This document shows, piece by piece, positions 1 through 12,020 of a stretch of DNA of 64,000 nt. The DNA comes from Symbiodinium natans. Taxonomy: Eukaryota > Sar > Dinophyceae > Suessiales > Symbiodiniaceae. The stretch lies in NCBI GenBank assembly GCA_905221605.1, contig CAJNDS010002577.1:140001-204000 (forward strand), read 5' to 3'. The notes under the pieces are model-generated. The model made no database searches. It was not told the DNA's origin and worked only from the letters and a program-made list of their open reading frames with translations. Numbering within the stretch: position 1 is the stretch's first letter; each line of letters opens with the position of its first letter. A program made the position numbers and the translations under genes.

Positions 1-202
1 TACAGCATGAAGCGTGCGTCCTGTTCTCCATCCTGACCCGCACATGGGGCCAAAAGCGCCGCTGCAAGGAAAATCCTTGGAAAGCGACTGTGGAACTTTC
101 GACCCAAACTCTGCAAAAGTCACCCTCGGCGACCAGTGCGGGACAGCGACTTGAGCAGCCATAACAATCTGACCTGCATTGCAATGAGAATCGCGTGACG
201 GT

Positions 203-223
203 CCTTGCCACCTTTGGCTCAAG
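203..223 (+). other. Possible spliced-leader relic
   Basis: The last 11 bases, TTTGGCTCAAG, match exactly the 3' end of the dinoflagellate spliced leader as I remember it (ending in ATTTTGGCTCAAG). The upstream half matches only loosely, with a one-base shift around GCCA. In dinoflagellates such relics mark genes that returned to the genome from trans-spliced mRNA. It sits on the plus strand, where I see no convincing gene downstream, so chance is a real alternative. Confidence 0.25.
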
Positions 224-491
224 TGACTCGTGTGGAAATGCCGGAAAGTTGGGCTGGATCTCCCATGATCCCCCGGGAGGCCTTGGTGTTCGAGCCGCTC
301 CTGAACAAGAGTAGACTGAAGTTATAAACTACCGAAGCCGTCTCCGCACCGAATCGCTATGCACAGCTGGTATGTGCTGATGCTTTTCAAGCTCTCCAGC
401 GAACGAGGCAGCCGATCAATTCCTGCGCACGGGGCTGCCCCTGGCCTGCGAAGGTCACGGCGCAGCTTGAAGACTCCGGCCTGAATGTGCG

Positions 492-794
492 CTACAAATC
501 TTGATGCCCAAGCGCGAACGCAATGTGCTTCCCAAACCAAACCGTTCTCATCTGAGCGATGATCTGGGATCGACGCGAACTGCTGGACTTTGCCATGCCC
601 TGCCAGATGCCTCGTGGGAAATCATGGTGCAAAGACCGCCTGTGCTTTCCAAAGAGCTTGGGATGAAACGGCATCATCCGCGGCTGCAAGCACTTGCATC
701 GCACTGGATAGAGAGCACAGCCCACTCCTTGTAGCACCTTACCATGCTCTACCAAACCGTGAATGAAAGTCTTGGCTGTTGTCTGGGATGGCAC
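492..794 (-). CDS. Possible exon(s), orphan
   Basis: An open minus-strand frame of about 100 codons with a protein-like composition (for example KTFIHGLVEHGKVLQG near its start and QIIAQMRTVWFGKHI near its end). No family is recognised. It agrees with the all-minus orientation of the window. No splice boundaries could be fixed, so the ends are only those of the open frame. Confidence 0.25.
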   Translation of the reverse strand: MPSQTTAKTFIHGLVEHGKVLQGVGCALYPVRCKCLQPRMMPFHPKLFGKHRRSLHHDFPRGIWQGMAKSSSSRRSQIIAQMRTVWFGKHIAFALGHQDL

Positions 795-1332
795 TTGTTT
801 ATGTTTTCTCTTCGCGGCTTAGCCGCGAAGCTTCAAGGGTTTGAGCCGCACGCAAGCACCAAATACATGATGGCTATCCCACGTGGCCAGGCCTGCAAAC
901 CCCAAATACGGCAACCGCGCATTGGGGGCCCCAGTAAGATTCTTAAACTCTGTTAACGGATGTGGATGGCTGACGGAATGGCAGCCTCTCGGAATGGCAG
1001 CCTCTGCCGCAGGGGGACAGTCCACACCCGCTGGCAACCCTGACTTCCATGTCCATCCCGCCCCATTTTGTGCTCGCGAGAACTGTCACGGAAAGCACTA
1101 CATCGTTGTGCTCTCGCACCGCTTGCGACCAATCTGCCGTACACGATTTGCAACCGGACCACCGAGCCTATAGCGGCAATGCACAGGACTAGCACACAAC
1201 CGCTGTTCAATCCAGTGGCAATCCAAAGCTCGTGGAGAATGCCTCACATCTTCTTTTGCCCCGCGAATCTTAAGCGCGGATGAACAGGCAACTGGTGTGA
1301 GCAGGCGTATGCTGCCACGCTGCCTGAGGCTC

Positions 1333-1640
1333 TCACTTGTTCTCTGACTCCGAACACTGAAGCAAAGACTGGACAGACGAAATGTTTTCGTCATTGAGTC
1401 TTCTTCGCATCCTTGTCGCTCGTCTGCTTCTCCGACTCCTCCTGTGCTGAATAGGCAAAGCAAACTGCAACCCCATAAAAGAGGCCTGGAGTCGCAACAG
1501 ATCAACATAACTCACATGCTCATAAGACCCGTCCCCAAGGCCTGCTCTTCCGAGAATTTCTGCGGCCAGGGTTTCATTGTGGAGCCAGAGATGTACAACA
1601 CCTGTGCCAAACGTCCCCGAAGAATATGCCGGGGCTGAGA
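1333..1640 (-). CDS. Probable exon, orphan
   Basis: A minus-strand frame reading GTGVVHLWLHNETLAAEILG near its start, then YEHVSYVDLLRLQASFMGLQ, then an Arg-rich stretch (RRSRRSRRATRMRRR), and ending with a Ser/Glu-rich tail and a stop. The mixture of hydrophobic, charged and aromatic residues looks coding, and the competing frames look random. The N-terminal half is probably structured and the Arg-rich block could be a nuclear signal. No family is recognised. Confidence 0.35.
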
Positions 1641-1926
1641 GAGCACCACTCTTGTTGGCCAGCGAATGTCGCGCTTTCTTTGTCTCGGGCTTACGCAAAG
1701 GACCTCTCTTCCCACAATCTCTCTTTTCTCTTTCCATGTCGTTCTCCCTTAGCCTTTATACTTCCTCTTATTCTTCTTCATCTTCTGCAGAGCTAGTCTT
1801 TCTTTCAAGGGTGGGCGTACAGTAAATCTCAGTAAATCATGAATCCATTGTGGGTCTCGACCATGGCATGCCTTTGAAATTGAACATGAAGATGGAAAGT
1901 GTCCACACAATGGCAACTCAACCTGG

Positions 1927-2100
1927 TCATGGCTTCGCACCCTGAAAGATCATCCGAACCGGGTAATGCGGGCAACCTACAAAACCGTGAAGATTCAGCA
2001 AGGACTGCAGAACTAAGACCGCGTCTGCGCCCAGGAGGATGAAGATCACCTGAGCAAAGGCTGAACTGAATGTCCATGCTCCACTACACGCGGAAAAAAC
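1927..2100 (-). CDS. Possible membrane-protein exon
   Basis: The minus frame includes a hydrophobic stretch, FAQVIFILLGADAVLVLQSL, that could be one membrane helix, then NLHGFVGCPHYPVRMIFQ, followed by a donor-like CAG/GGTGCG. It could be one exon of a multi-exon membrane protein. Function unknown. Confidence 0.3.
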   Translation of the reverse strand, partial: VFSACSGAWTFSSAFAQVIFILLGADAVLVLQSLLNLHGFVGCPHYPVRMIFQGAKP

Positions 2101-2239
2101 TTGGCGTTGAGTTGTTGGCTCTATGTAAGGTTCCACTCGACTGAGTGAAGGGGAACTTTCACGACGAGGGCCCTGGTGCATTTCTGGTCTTGATCTCAAT
2201 CCCAAAACCTTTCCACATATTGCTGCCCCGCCAGCTTAG

Positions 2240-3640
2240 ATCAAAAGTACACACACACACAAAAACGCTGATGAAATAAATAGAAACATATCAGCAACTC
2301 ATGCAAACGATAGTAAATCACCGGCAAAAAATGCATGCCAAGTAAGCCGATAGCAACCAACAAAAAAGACATTAAATCGTGTACCGAGCTCATTCCTTAT
2401 GGCCCAAGGTCAGCCGGTATGTGCTTTGACAAGCCGCAGGGCCGCTCTTGCACAAGCAATGGGATGAACTAAGCTTGGTTAGAATGTAAGCAAAACACAA
2501 CACGAACAAGACACGCAATGCAATTGCTAGTTGAAACGGAAGAAAACCAATAGAGCAAAAACAGATCATTGGGAAAATACATACAAACAAACATTGATGA
2601 CAAAAGTACGGAAACGCATCAACAACCGTTGTCAAACCTCGTGTTTTAACAATTTGCCGCTCATAAAATGCAAACACGAGTCCAAGGCATCACTTTCCGC
2701 CCCATGGTGGTTGAAACGACCGGCCATTGGGAGCGCCAGGCAAGCACCCCTCCTGAAGCAGTTGGCTGGAGCGGTGGCCACACGATCTGGCGAGGATGCG
2801 GCGCCAGTCCATGCCTCCCTGCTGCAGGAGCTGAGCATCGTGGTGCGAAGCTTCGGGCTTGCGCCGCCCTTACGCGCCGTTGCGAATTGCCAGCCGCATG
2901 ACGCAGCTGACGCAGCTGTGCAACCCTATCGGTCGGTGGTCGGCGCTACAGCCTTTCCTTCGTACGTTGAGTCCAACTGATTGCGCTCCCTCTTGTCTCT
3001 GCGCATGCCTGCGCTGTCACACCCCCATAGTGTTGGGTTGTTTTCGCGCCACCCTCAGAAGTTGGGTAGGAGCTGCTTCGCAGAGTTCCGCAAGGGCGCA
3101 TACGCGCGCCTGCTTGGGCCAGGGGATCTACGAGCATGTCTTGTTACGTGTTGCACTCCCCTGTGTGTGCTTTTGTCATCGCACCGCCCTCGGAAGACGG
3201 GAGGGTATATGCATGCTTGCATACGCGAGCCGCGTTGTATACAGGGTCCTGCCAAGCGGATCTGTTTGCATCTTGGTCTTGTCAGTTCGCGCCGCCCTCA
3301 GCAGTAGGAGCTGGCCAGGTCCTCAGCCCTCACAAGTAGTGGTTGTTTCAGCTTGAAGCTGTTGATGTAAAGTATGATCCTCGCTTTCGATAGCTGCGAT
3401 GAACACGAGTCCAAACGATAGCAAATCACTGGCAGAGGATATTTTAAGAATCAGCCGATATACAAAAAAACTATGAAATTCATGGTGCAGGGATCTTTCC
3501 CCTAATGCAAGAGACAAGTACAAGCTCAACTTGAAAGAAACAATCAATAGAGCCAGAGTCTACCACTGGAAAAACACTGAAAGAAAAACGCTGACGATAC
3601 AAACCAAGAAAAACCGTTCTCAAACCTCACGGTGAAGAGA
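2240..3640. repeat. Degenerate direct repeats, no gene seen
   Basis: Two diverged copies of an A-rich sequence lie near 2300-2650 and 3400-3640, sharing blocks such as AAACGATAGYAAATCACYGGC and a conserved TCAAACCTC end. Between them (2850-3320) a GC-rich motif resembling GCGCCGCCCTCAGAAG recurs three or four times. An AC dinucleotide run lies near 2250. Open frames here are short and in conflict. I read this as old repetitive spacer. Confidence 0.4.
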
Positions 3641-4057
3641 TGCTTTGCCACACTGGAAATGCATACAAAGTCAGGCGATGCAAAAAAACGTCTGAAATCT
3701 TTTGAATTGAACTCGGTACATCATGGGAAAATACGACTTCTTCAATTTGGAGGTCCATCGAACGGAGCGTAAGATGAAAGAGGACACGATGCAGACATTC
3801 TTCGACACCGGCTGCTTGCAAGCCAGGCTCCGCTAGGAATTGGTACTCTGTCAGGCCCAGCAAATACTCGCTGGGAGGATGCCTTCGGCAGCCCAGCAAG
3901 CGCATTTCACAAGGCGATGAATCGGCTCAAAGCCACTCCTCCGGAAAGGCTCGACGACCATCCGCTCCAGACCGTAAAGGGAGAGCGTCAAGGCACTCCG
4001 GACCCCTGGCAAGGAGCTCTGCATGTGATCCGGCGAAAGGCTCGCTCCAGGAAACAA
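3627..4057 (-). CDS. Two-exon orphan gene fragment
   Basis: Two protein-like frames join well. The upstream exon reads SLYGLERMVVEPFRRSGFEP and ends at 3911. The downstream exon starts at 3866 with YLLGLTEYQFLAEPGLQAAG and continues through VEECLHRVLFHLTLRSMDLQ. The inferred intron (3910-3867) is GT-AG, 44 bases, phase 0, which is very short, so the exact boundary is uncertain. The downstream frame stays open to a stop at 3627. No family is recognised with confidence. Confidence 0.45.
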
Positions 4058-4407
4058 GCCAAGTCGCCGAGCCTACACGACGCTCAGAGCCACCCTTTCG
4101 GGGTAGCGCGACGGCAAAGTGGAGGAACAAGAAGAGCGCCTTTGAGTTCACAGTGTGAAAGGGTTCTTTTTTTGTGGTTGTGGACTTGCACGGATGCAGC
4201 TTCTCCCGCACTGAGACATGCTTCTCACGACTGCCAACAAAGATCCTTGACAAGGAAATCTCAGCTCCCATCCATCGAAAGAGTGCTCTCGTAAAGTGGA
4301 GTTGGATGCACCGGGTCTCTCCTTAGATGAACAAAGAGAGCCCTCACTTGGGGGCAGTGGTAATATTCTATTTAAGTACAATTTCTACTGTCTATACTGT
4401 TGAGAAT

Positions 4408-5183
4408 TTAACAATAAAGGCCCCGAGAATTGGCCACTGAACTGCCAAAGGGCGTTGGCACTAAGCCGTTCGGAAAGGACATCGCCTCAACTGACACTGT
4501 CCAAAGTAGAGCATCTGAGTACAAGAGCATCTGGGTACAAGCAACTAGTGCCGTGAGTTCGAGACCCATGGAGCATCTGCTCTCGTTCGCGGTCCGAAGC
4601 AACCGTCTCCAGACCTCGGCAGCTTCTTTTGAGCCACGCGAGAGGACTGTAGATTTGTCGCCTGTCACGAGACAACACCCATCAGGTTGATCTCCCTGTG
4701 GTCGCAAGCAGCTTCGCTGAGGCAATCACAGGAAGCAGCCGATCTTCCCGACGGCGTGGCCTCAAAAGCTTCCCATGTGCTTGCGCATTTCTGGATTGCT
4801 CTGTTACTCATAATGCTGCCAGCTAACAGCTTGTACGCACCGACATATGCAAGCAGATCCCTGGAGACAAACATGTCATACTCTCGCGTGATGCTGAGAT
4901 CAGTGCCTAGAGGGACAAGTGGTGCAATCAAGTCCAAGAGGATGAGGGGCCTCCAGCAAATCACACCCGTCGCTCTTTCTGTCATGACTTCCCATCCCAG
5001 TTTATGCTTGGACAGATGGATGGTGGGGACTGCTTTTGCCTGCCAGGATGTCAGCCCTTTTGACTGCCCATTGATTTCACCCGTTCTTTCCATTTGTGGC
5101 CAAACTCCGCAGCCTTGGCTTGTGGCGCTGGATGGCGCTAACAAATCCCAAAAAACTGCGTTGCAGGATGTTACGAGGCACAC
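4408..5183 (-). CDS. Two-exon orphan gene, partly hydrophobic
   Basis: Exon 1 (about 5183-4761) contains the hydrophobic stretch ICWRPLILLDLIAPLVPLG and then FVSRDLLAYVGAYKLLAGSI. It ends in STWEAFE at a GAG/GC donor. Exon 2 starts at 4695 with GDQPDGCC and runs through GSKEAAEVWRRLLRTANES and LTALVACTQMLLYSDALLW to a stop at 4408. The intron (4760-4696) is 65 bases, GC-AG, phase 0 on both sides. The plus strand is also open here, but its translation looks less protein-like. One or two segments may be membrane-associated. No family recognised. The start codon may lie in an earlier exon. Confidence 0.5.
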
Positions 5184-5280
5184 CCGGTCTTAAGACATCG
5201 AGGATCTACGGCAGTACTTCATGAATATTTGGGAACACAGGCCTTCGGTGGTTGCTGAGTGTACAGCAGATATTGGCAAT

Positions 5281-5580
5281 GATGATGTTGCTGTTCTTTG
5301 TTTGTTGTTTGCTTCTTGTTGCTCGTTGCTCATTGCTCATTGCTCCTTGCTCGTTGCGCCTTGCTCGTTGCTCATTGCTCGTTGCTTGTTGCTTGTTGTG
5401 GTTATTGTTGTTGCTGTTGCCGTTGCTATTGCTGTTGCTGCGGTTGTTGCTGTTGCTGCTGTCGTTGTTGACAAAGACACTGTTATTGTTGGCATCTTCT
5501 GTTGTTGATGACGATGGCGATGATGCTGATGGAAAACGTTGCGATGATGGCTATGATGATGACGATGACTCGAATATCTG
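5281..5580. repeat. Compound simple-sequence tract
   Basis: A long low-complexity stretch dominated by TTGCTCGTTGCTCATTGC-type and GTTGCTGTTGCT-type units, passing into GATGATGAC-type units at its right end. Apparent proteins of L, V and A only, or of D and M only, are by-products of this composition and are not annotated. Confidence 0.85.
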
Positions 5581-5639
5581 TGTGTTCAATGGGTCCTTGT
5601 TGGGATGGCAGGGGCCAGATCTGTCCTTCTTGTGAAAGC

Positions 5640-5850
5640 TTCGGGAAGTTCCACGTGCATCCATTCAGGGTCTTGCTCTCATTCTGCCAAAGGCCAAAAG
5701 GCCAAACGTGCCTCAGGCCGCACCACCAGCCGTAGGCTGAAGCAGTCATCAAGCCCCCAACGGCTGAGCCCATGAAGGAATGACCTCTGCGCCCCGCCAA
5801 CAAGCAAAAGCAGGCAGAGCAACTGGCAGCACTCACTCTCTCTATAAGGT
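5640..5850 (-). CDS. Possible membrane-type exon
   Basis: The minus frame reads SFMGSAVGGLMTASAYGWW then CGLRHVWPFGLWQNESK, a Gly/Ala/aromatic mixture typical of a membrane segment. The frame then runs into the simple-sequence tract on its left. No splice junctions could be defended. Confidence 0.25.
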
Positions 5851-5999
5851 GTTGAACATATGCTCTTTTGAAACACTCAGTAACACTCAAGGAGTTGCTT
5901 TTGCCCTCTGTTCTCTCACTCTGGCCTGTTTCGAGCGACATGTTTGGGACGGCGCCGCCGGCGGCCAGTGCAGACACCAGAAGGTGCACCTGTTTGTGC

Positions 6000-8200
6000 C
6001 CAAGAATCTAAGAAGCAAAGGCTACGAAAGGCTAAGAACGGCTCAGAAAGGCTGAGGCCATGCTGCGGTACTATCCTGTGGCACTCTGCTGCGGCATTCA
6101 GTGGTCGCAGACAATCCAGCTGTGATGGGGACCTTTGATCCAATTCCAAACCCCGGGATGAAGGCCAGCATCATCAAAGCCTGTTGCAACCGATGCACAT
6201 GCAGCAGTGGGTGCTGGACGAGGTGTCACAAGGCCGTGTGCTGTGGCTGTGTCCGAAACTTCCTAGGTGCTACCACAAGACGACTCGGGCATCAGGCCGG
6301 CTCCTAAAATTGAAGGTAAAGAGGAAGTGCGAGCGCGAACTGCGAGAAGACACTACTCAAGCACTGCAACTACAAAAGAACAAGAGGGTCACGAAAGTAG
6401 AATCCCAGAGCCAGGGCTGGTTTTAGCTCATCCAAAACTTGCATATCCAACCAACCGCAACCGAGCGACGAACCTTACTATACGTTCGCGCAGTACACTC
6501 GTGCAGAAACCGGCTAATCAATATTTTGAGTAAGCGCGCCTTGTCTTGAGGGCATGCACATGGCAACTAGATCGCCCAGCTCGAAAGGGATGCATCACCG
6601 CGAAGTGCAACCCCATGTCACATCTACATGCGACGTGCCCATTACGAGCTCCAAAGTCTTAATAGGATCGCTTGGTCAGGAGCTTCAAAGCCTGGATACC
6701 GTTGTTGAAATGCTAAACAGGCATGTACTTTTGCCGACTGTCCGATGCAAGGCCAAACCACCTCCCAATTAAAGCGGGGCAAACTCTGCTTTCTGCTAGG
6801 CAGAGACACGTAGCGTAATGTAGCGCTTTTGTGCTGCAAAGCTGCTCCGTCTGCCGAGATGCGAAGACGTTTGAGCTCCATCTCGAGCACAACCTAAGGT
6901 CATGTGCGCCGTCCTTGCATCTACACTCGAAGTGGACATTTTGGCAGTTGAGTTCGCGACCACGCAGGATGCAAGCGCGGCTGCAATAAACACGCCATAC
7001 GTGTAGACCTCCGACCATGAGACAGGGCGTGGCACACATTTCCCGTCATTTCCCTCACCTCACGGTCATGAGTCATGAACTCACCTCATTTGCCGTTACA
7101 GTCAAGATGGCTAGGTTTCATGGCTTTGGGGCCCTGTCGTTGGGGTCTCGAGGAGAAGCAGAGGGCTTGCTTGCACAGTGTAAGCGAAAGAGCTGCCCTG
7201 CCTTGAAGCCCAAAGGTAGTGTGATGAGGACTGGGCTAACAAAGTTGGCCACAATCATGGCTCAACCTCGTGGAACGCGCAAGCTTCGAAAGCAGCCTAG
7301 CGACATCCGAGTGCGACCAGAGAGTGATAGACCATGATAGATCACACACACACAAGGTTGCCTTGTAAATTCGATTGACTTCGCCAACCCAGAAACCTTG
7401 TCATCTCCCTGGAGAACAGCTACAGCACGGTTCAGTTTAGGACCGATGATTCGGCTTACATTTTGTGGCAACGCACGCCCTGACATTCAACAGCTTTGCC
7501 GGCTTTCCTCTGAGCCTCACGCCGAGCGGGACCAGGAGCCAAGCTTAAGTTTTTGCTGCGCTGCAAGATGTCATCACTTGAGGGAAGAACGCCCGTTCTC
7601 AACTTGCTTCAGCTCCATCTGACAACTATAGATTGATGCGAGCGTGGTTTGAGCACAACCTCATGCAACATACGTTACGTGTAACTGCCCATCTGAGGAC
7701 GTGGTACGAGCACGCGACGAGCTTGTCAGGCTCTACCTCGAGCCGATACCCACAACCGGGCTTGCGTCATACCGCAAAAAGAGTGGGCAGCTAGGTGCCT
7801 GCTCCGAGCTCTCCAGTCGCTTGAACCCGTCTACAGATGAACACCAATTTTCAGAAACACACCGGGTGCGCAATCAAGTGAGACACGGCATCGAGTTGCG
7901 GCAGTCTCTTCTGGTTGCAGGTTGATGAAGCGCCGGGGGGCCATGAAAGCTGCATGGCAGATTCGCTGCACATGGCGACCTGCATCAAAACTGAGCGCAG
8001 TTCCTTCAAGTGACATCTTTCCAGGAGCTTCATCGCCTTGGCCCTTCTTGCCCGTCCTCGTCCTTGGCCGTTCTTGACTCTCCTGCATAGCACACGCATC
8101 TCAAGTGGGAGGGGCAGGATCCCAGGTCAGCACTCTGCCTCTCGCCTCTCACCGTCCACTCAGGCCCGCAGCACCTGAGCTCACGTTGTGAGGGGGAGGT
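6000..8200. other. Mostly unassigned sequence
   Basis: Only one frame stands out, on the minus strand near 7035-6906: VYTYGVFIAAALASCVVANS preceded by an acceptor-like GGAG/G and followed by a Ser/Thr-rich tail, possibly a single membrane-helix exon. The rest of this stretch shows short conflicting open frames and no recognisable repeats or RNA genes. Confidence 0.3.
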
Positions 8201-8220
8201 CGCTTTTGGAGAGCTTGGGG

Positions 8221-8760
8221 CTAGGACCTCACAGGCAATCGCCTCACGGTCTTGGACCTCGCGCACTCCAGAGCCAGGAAACACCGCTGCTCTTGAAGCT
8301 GGTATGAGGATGCGGACGGGGCGTATGCATGCACAAGGGGCCGCCTCGCGGCCATCACGAAGGCGCCAAGGACCCTCAGCCCCCTCGCCGAGCAAAGCCA
8401 CCTGGCATCCAAATTCCAGACGGGCATCGCCAACATGTGGGTTTCAGCCGTTCCAATCTCAGGCTCCGCTGCTGCTCCTTCCTTTTGGAACACATGTGGC
8501 AAACGATTGCTCAACTGTTTCAGAGATTCGGCTTTCAAGCGCAAAGCCTCTGTGCAGTTGGCTACACAAGACCAGTGCAACTTCGTCATCATGATCTTTA
8601 GTGCATGCCGGCTTCAGTTGATGTACAGGACTGGTATGTCCACCGCATTGTTCAGCAAGTGCACCGTCAGAGACGACTTCCTGACTGACATGGCCATGAA
8701 CTCAACCAATGTAATACCGGAAACAGAAGGTGAGGGCTGCATCAAATGCATCAAGCCGCG
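8221..8760 (-). CDS. Possible two-exon orphan gene
   Basis: The upstream frame (about 8730-8614) reads ITLVEFMAMSVRKSSLTVHL then LNNAVDIPVLYIN. The downstream frame (8592-8221) reads CTEALRLKAESLKQLSNRLP then GTAETHMLAMPVWNLDARWL. Both have amphipathic character. They are separated by a short stretch with a stop codon that could be an intron, but no clean junction was established. No family recognised. Confidence 0.35.
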
Positions 8761-8969
8761 CCGATCCGGAAACGCCAAGGCATGAGTCAAACGCGAAGGG
8801 GGCTGAATCAGAGATTGCGAGGGGCTCAATCGGACAAAACACGCGTGTGACGCTGCACCAAGCGGCAGCATGTAACTTTGGCATTCCTTCGCCTGCGACG
8901 CGCGCTACACCCAGCGAAGGGCCGGCCGGGGCCGGCTGCCAAGGCGGTGCACGCAAGCGTTTTTCTTAA

Positions 8970-9480
8970 GAATCCTTGTTCCCGAGCCCTAGCCTTTTTT
9001 GGGGGAATTTTGCGAGCTGCGTGACTTTCCCTTTCGTGGCGCTCTTAACTTTTCACGTGCTTCGCGGTTTCGCGAGCCTTGCAAGGCTTCACGGGCCTAG
9101 CTAAAGCCCCAAAGGCCTTTGTTTGCACTAAGGTTCAAGGTTGAAGGTTTTGCGGCTGCTACTAAGGAATGCAAACTAAGCTACCCGTCGTCGCAGCAAA
9201 AGGGTCCTGCGGCGGCTGCTGGTCGGAGCGACCCACCCCCCCTGCACTGCAGCATCTCGGCCGTGCCGGTCCCCCCGCGGGCAGTTCTGGCCCACGTGGT
9301 TATAAACCCTTGGCCCTTAGCCCTGTGGATCCCTGTGGTCAGGGGTTCCACCGTATTCCTAAAGCGCATTCGTCTAGGGTTTAGCCTCACTCGGAATCCT
9401 GACGCGCCACCCACTTTCTTTCGTGTATTAAGTTGCTTCGGAACCTTTTGATTCAGCCCCAGCATTTTCAGATGCACCCC
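8970..9480. other. Non-coding spacer with short palindromic blocks
   Basis: This stretch contains a T-run followed by GGGGG, short inverted blocks such as GAGCCTTGCAAGGCTTC, and poly-C. Translations in all frames look random. I see nothing to annotate beyond this. Confidence 0.4.
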
Positions 9481-9647
9481 CCACTGTTTTCTCAATGGCG
9501 TGTCGACGCTTCTCCCTGACATGAAGCCAACATAACACAGAACCAGACAAAGGCAAGGTGCAGCACGCCCAGTACAGTTCTGCCCTTCAGGAAGGGCTCG
9601 AAGAGGTTCCCGATTCCGGGCATGCACTTCGTCCCTGCCACTAGCAC

Positions 9648-10452
9648 CTAGCAAACTGGATGTCTGCGAGTACATCTGCAGGACACAGGTCTTCGAAAAC
9701 TGCAAGCCGACTGAACTCATCTTGCAGTGGCACATCGCATCCGTTGTTGATTGCCGTGTCCAACAGCCTCTCTCCCAGCAAGTGGCCAGACTGAACCTCA
9801 ATGTGTGTTCCAATGACCTGCTTGATGCCACCGCCGTTTCCTGACGCAGGGCGACACGGTCACCCCTCCGGCTCTGGTTGTACATTAGAAAGAACATACT
9901 AAGAATTGAATGCACTAAGGGACTAAGGGAATTGCTGGGATCCTGCAGCTTCACAAGCTTCCCTCAGCGCTCAAGGTTAGGAAACATGCTGCCAAGTCCG
10001 TCCTGAAAGGATTTGCTCCGCTTCTTGAAAGAGCGACTCTGCCTGCTGCTGCGCATGCTGCGCATCCTGCGAGACTCCGACTCAGGACAGGAATGTGCGA
10101 TTCTTTGAACACTTTGGCCCAAGGACTTCCCCCGAAGCACCTCCTCGGCGGTGCTTGCCGGTGCGCCGCGGAACTTGCCTCGAGGAACTGGAGGCGGCGG
10201 CACATGAGCGTGAAGGATCTCCACCGTGTCCTCCCAACAAAAACGGAAATGGCCGTGCTGAAGGGACCGCTTTGATCTGGTTTCCATCGGCTCGACGCAC
10301 GGAGGTGTCGCTTCAACCAAGAAAACTACACACGAGCTGAAGCCGAAACCTCCCCAGCAATTTAACTCAACTATACAGACTATGCTCAACTCGTCTCCTG
10401 GGGACCGGTGTGCCCTGCAAGCACTTCCAGCGCATGCCGGCTTGTGGAGCAA
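9648..10452 (-). CDS. Orphan gene, two resolved exons
   Basis: The upstream exon (from about 10245, perhaps earlier, to 9993) encodes DTVEILHAHVPPPPVPRGKF, a Ser/Arg/Lys-rich basic patch (RSMRSSRQSRSFKKRSKSF) and DGLG. The next exon (9840-9648) continues NGGGIKQVIGTHIEVQ, SGHLLGERLLDTAINNGCDV and FEDLCPADVLADIQFA, then a donor AG/GTGCTAG. The intron between them (9992-9841) is 152 bases, GC-AG, and the frame is kept. The basic patch suggests phosphorylation or nucleic-acid contact, which is inference only. A further exon probably lies below 9640. No family recognised. Confidence 0.55.
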
Positions 10453-10637
10453 CCATCATAAACGACGGTGTACTTCAGGCCAGTCTCTTGGGCAGGCTGC
10501 CACGTTGCTAAAGGGCAAACTAAGAGGCGTATGTCGGCGTAGCCTCAGATAGTGGTCTTCAAGCTGCAGGGGAGCACAGGAACGAGAGAGGAAGGCCCGT
10601 CCGTCTCACTAAGGAAAATGCGAGAAAGCTTGCCTTC

Positions 10638-11572
10638 TCAGGGCCAGCCACTCTGCATGATGTAGCTGGCTAGGGACTTGTGAAGCACCCGCCCAGGGCC
10701 ATGCGATCCCAAGGACACGAAGTGAGCATCGGCTTTCCCAACGAATGAAGTGATTGCAGCACCAGGAGACATCACTGTTTGCACCTGGGTTTGTATGGTA
10801 CTGGGCTCCGATGCCGCTTGCCGGAAAACTCCCACCACTGTGTCGATGCCTTTCTTCGCAGACGCTTCCTCCGCCACAAGGTTTGCATTGGCCTGCTCGG
10901 GACAAACCTCGGCAAACGACGACCGGGCAAAGTCAGGGAGTGGGATGAGGTGGGATGAGGTGGGATGAGGTGGGATGAGGTGGGATGAGGTGGGATGCAG
11001 GCACTCGCAAAGGCCGAGCGACCTTAATAGGAGTACTTTCACCCCAACCAAACAAGCAGCAGCGCCACCGAGGCCCGCACATCATTCTGAGCAGCCTTTA
11101 TTGCACGGTAGACCTGCACAGCTGAACTCCATGCTTGAGAAGGGGACACTATGGCTCACTGTGGTTGCTGCTCCAGGAACTTCAAGGAGGGGGGGAGAGA
11201 CCGGGGACCCTCAGTACAAGCCGCTAACTATGGATTTATCGGACGGATAAGGCCTGAATTTCAGCACGAGAGAGGCAAAACGCCCAACTACCGCAAACTC
11301 CCAAAGAGAGAGAGAGGCTTTCGTGATTCTGCAACTTGACAAGGCACCCAAACTGAGTCACCAGTCTGGAGCATGCGTGACATGATTTGAGCAGCAGCAA
11401 CGGATTGCGGCTCGCCATCGACACAAGCCACTGCCTCGGCTTTGAAGTCTTCAGGGCCCAGAACCCACGGCTGAAATATTTCGAGCTGGGACACAGTAAG
11501 AGCAGGTCTTGTTGAGGAGTATCTCACCGTAGCATGGAGCGGTCGCCGCAGGATCAAAGCCCGCGTTCGCAC
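10638..11572 (-). CDS. Universal stress protein-like gene
   Basis: An upstream exon ending at 11348 reads AVACVDGEPQSVAAAQIMSR then MLQTGDSVW, followed by a GTGCC donor. This is the start of a UspA fold: a strand ending in an Asp, then a helix. A downstream exon starting after a GAG/G acceptor near 10900 reads ANLVAEEASAKKGIDTVVGV and then ADAHFVSLGSHGPGRVLHKS, matching the UspA ATP-loop pattern (G-S-H-G-x-G-x-x) and the last helix LASYIMQSG. The middle of the domain, which should hold strand 2, could not be placed and probably lies in an unassigned exon. Universal stress proteins are small alpha/beta nucleotide-binding proteins. Substrate and role here are unknown. Confidence 0.55.
10938..10997 (+). 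repeat. 10-bp minisatellite
   Basis: GTGGGATGAG is repeated about five to six times in perfect tandem. On the minus strand it reads as His/Pro/Ser repeats. It lies inside the likely intron of the universal-stress-protein-like gene, so it need not be coding. Confidence 0.9.
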
Positions 11573-12020
11573 GATCCTCTGGCACCGTTGCCGGAGAAGG
11601 TAGATGCAAGAAATGAAGAACCGAAGCTGGACACATGTTTCAAAGGGGGGAGTTGTCGAGAGTACCTGTTGTTAAACTACATTTTGAGGCGCATGGCATG
11701 AGCAGCTGCCAGACTTGCTGGGGCAAACGAGCACAACACAGGAGGTCTTGCTTTCGAGGTGTTCCCGTGGTTTTACGGAGTCTTTGTGCCTGGTGCCTGT
11801 GCTTCATGCACGAAGGTGTCGCTCTGCAAGTGTTTTCGAAATGTCACCACATACCGCACTTCTCGTTTTATCGACTGGATGATGTTCTGAACTCGCGTTG
11901 TTTCCTCTTATCGGTTTGCCGAGCTACATGCGCATTTGCTCGATATGGCAGGGGTTGTATCATCCCTCATGTGCATCAAGCAAGATGTACAAAAGTAGGG
12001 CGGGCACGACCAGCCCCGAC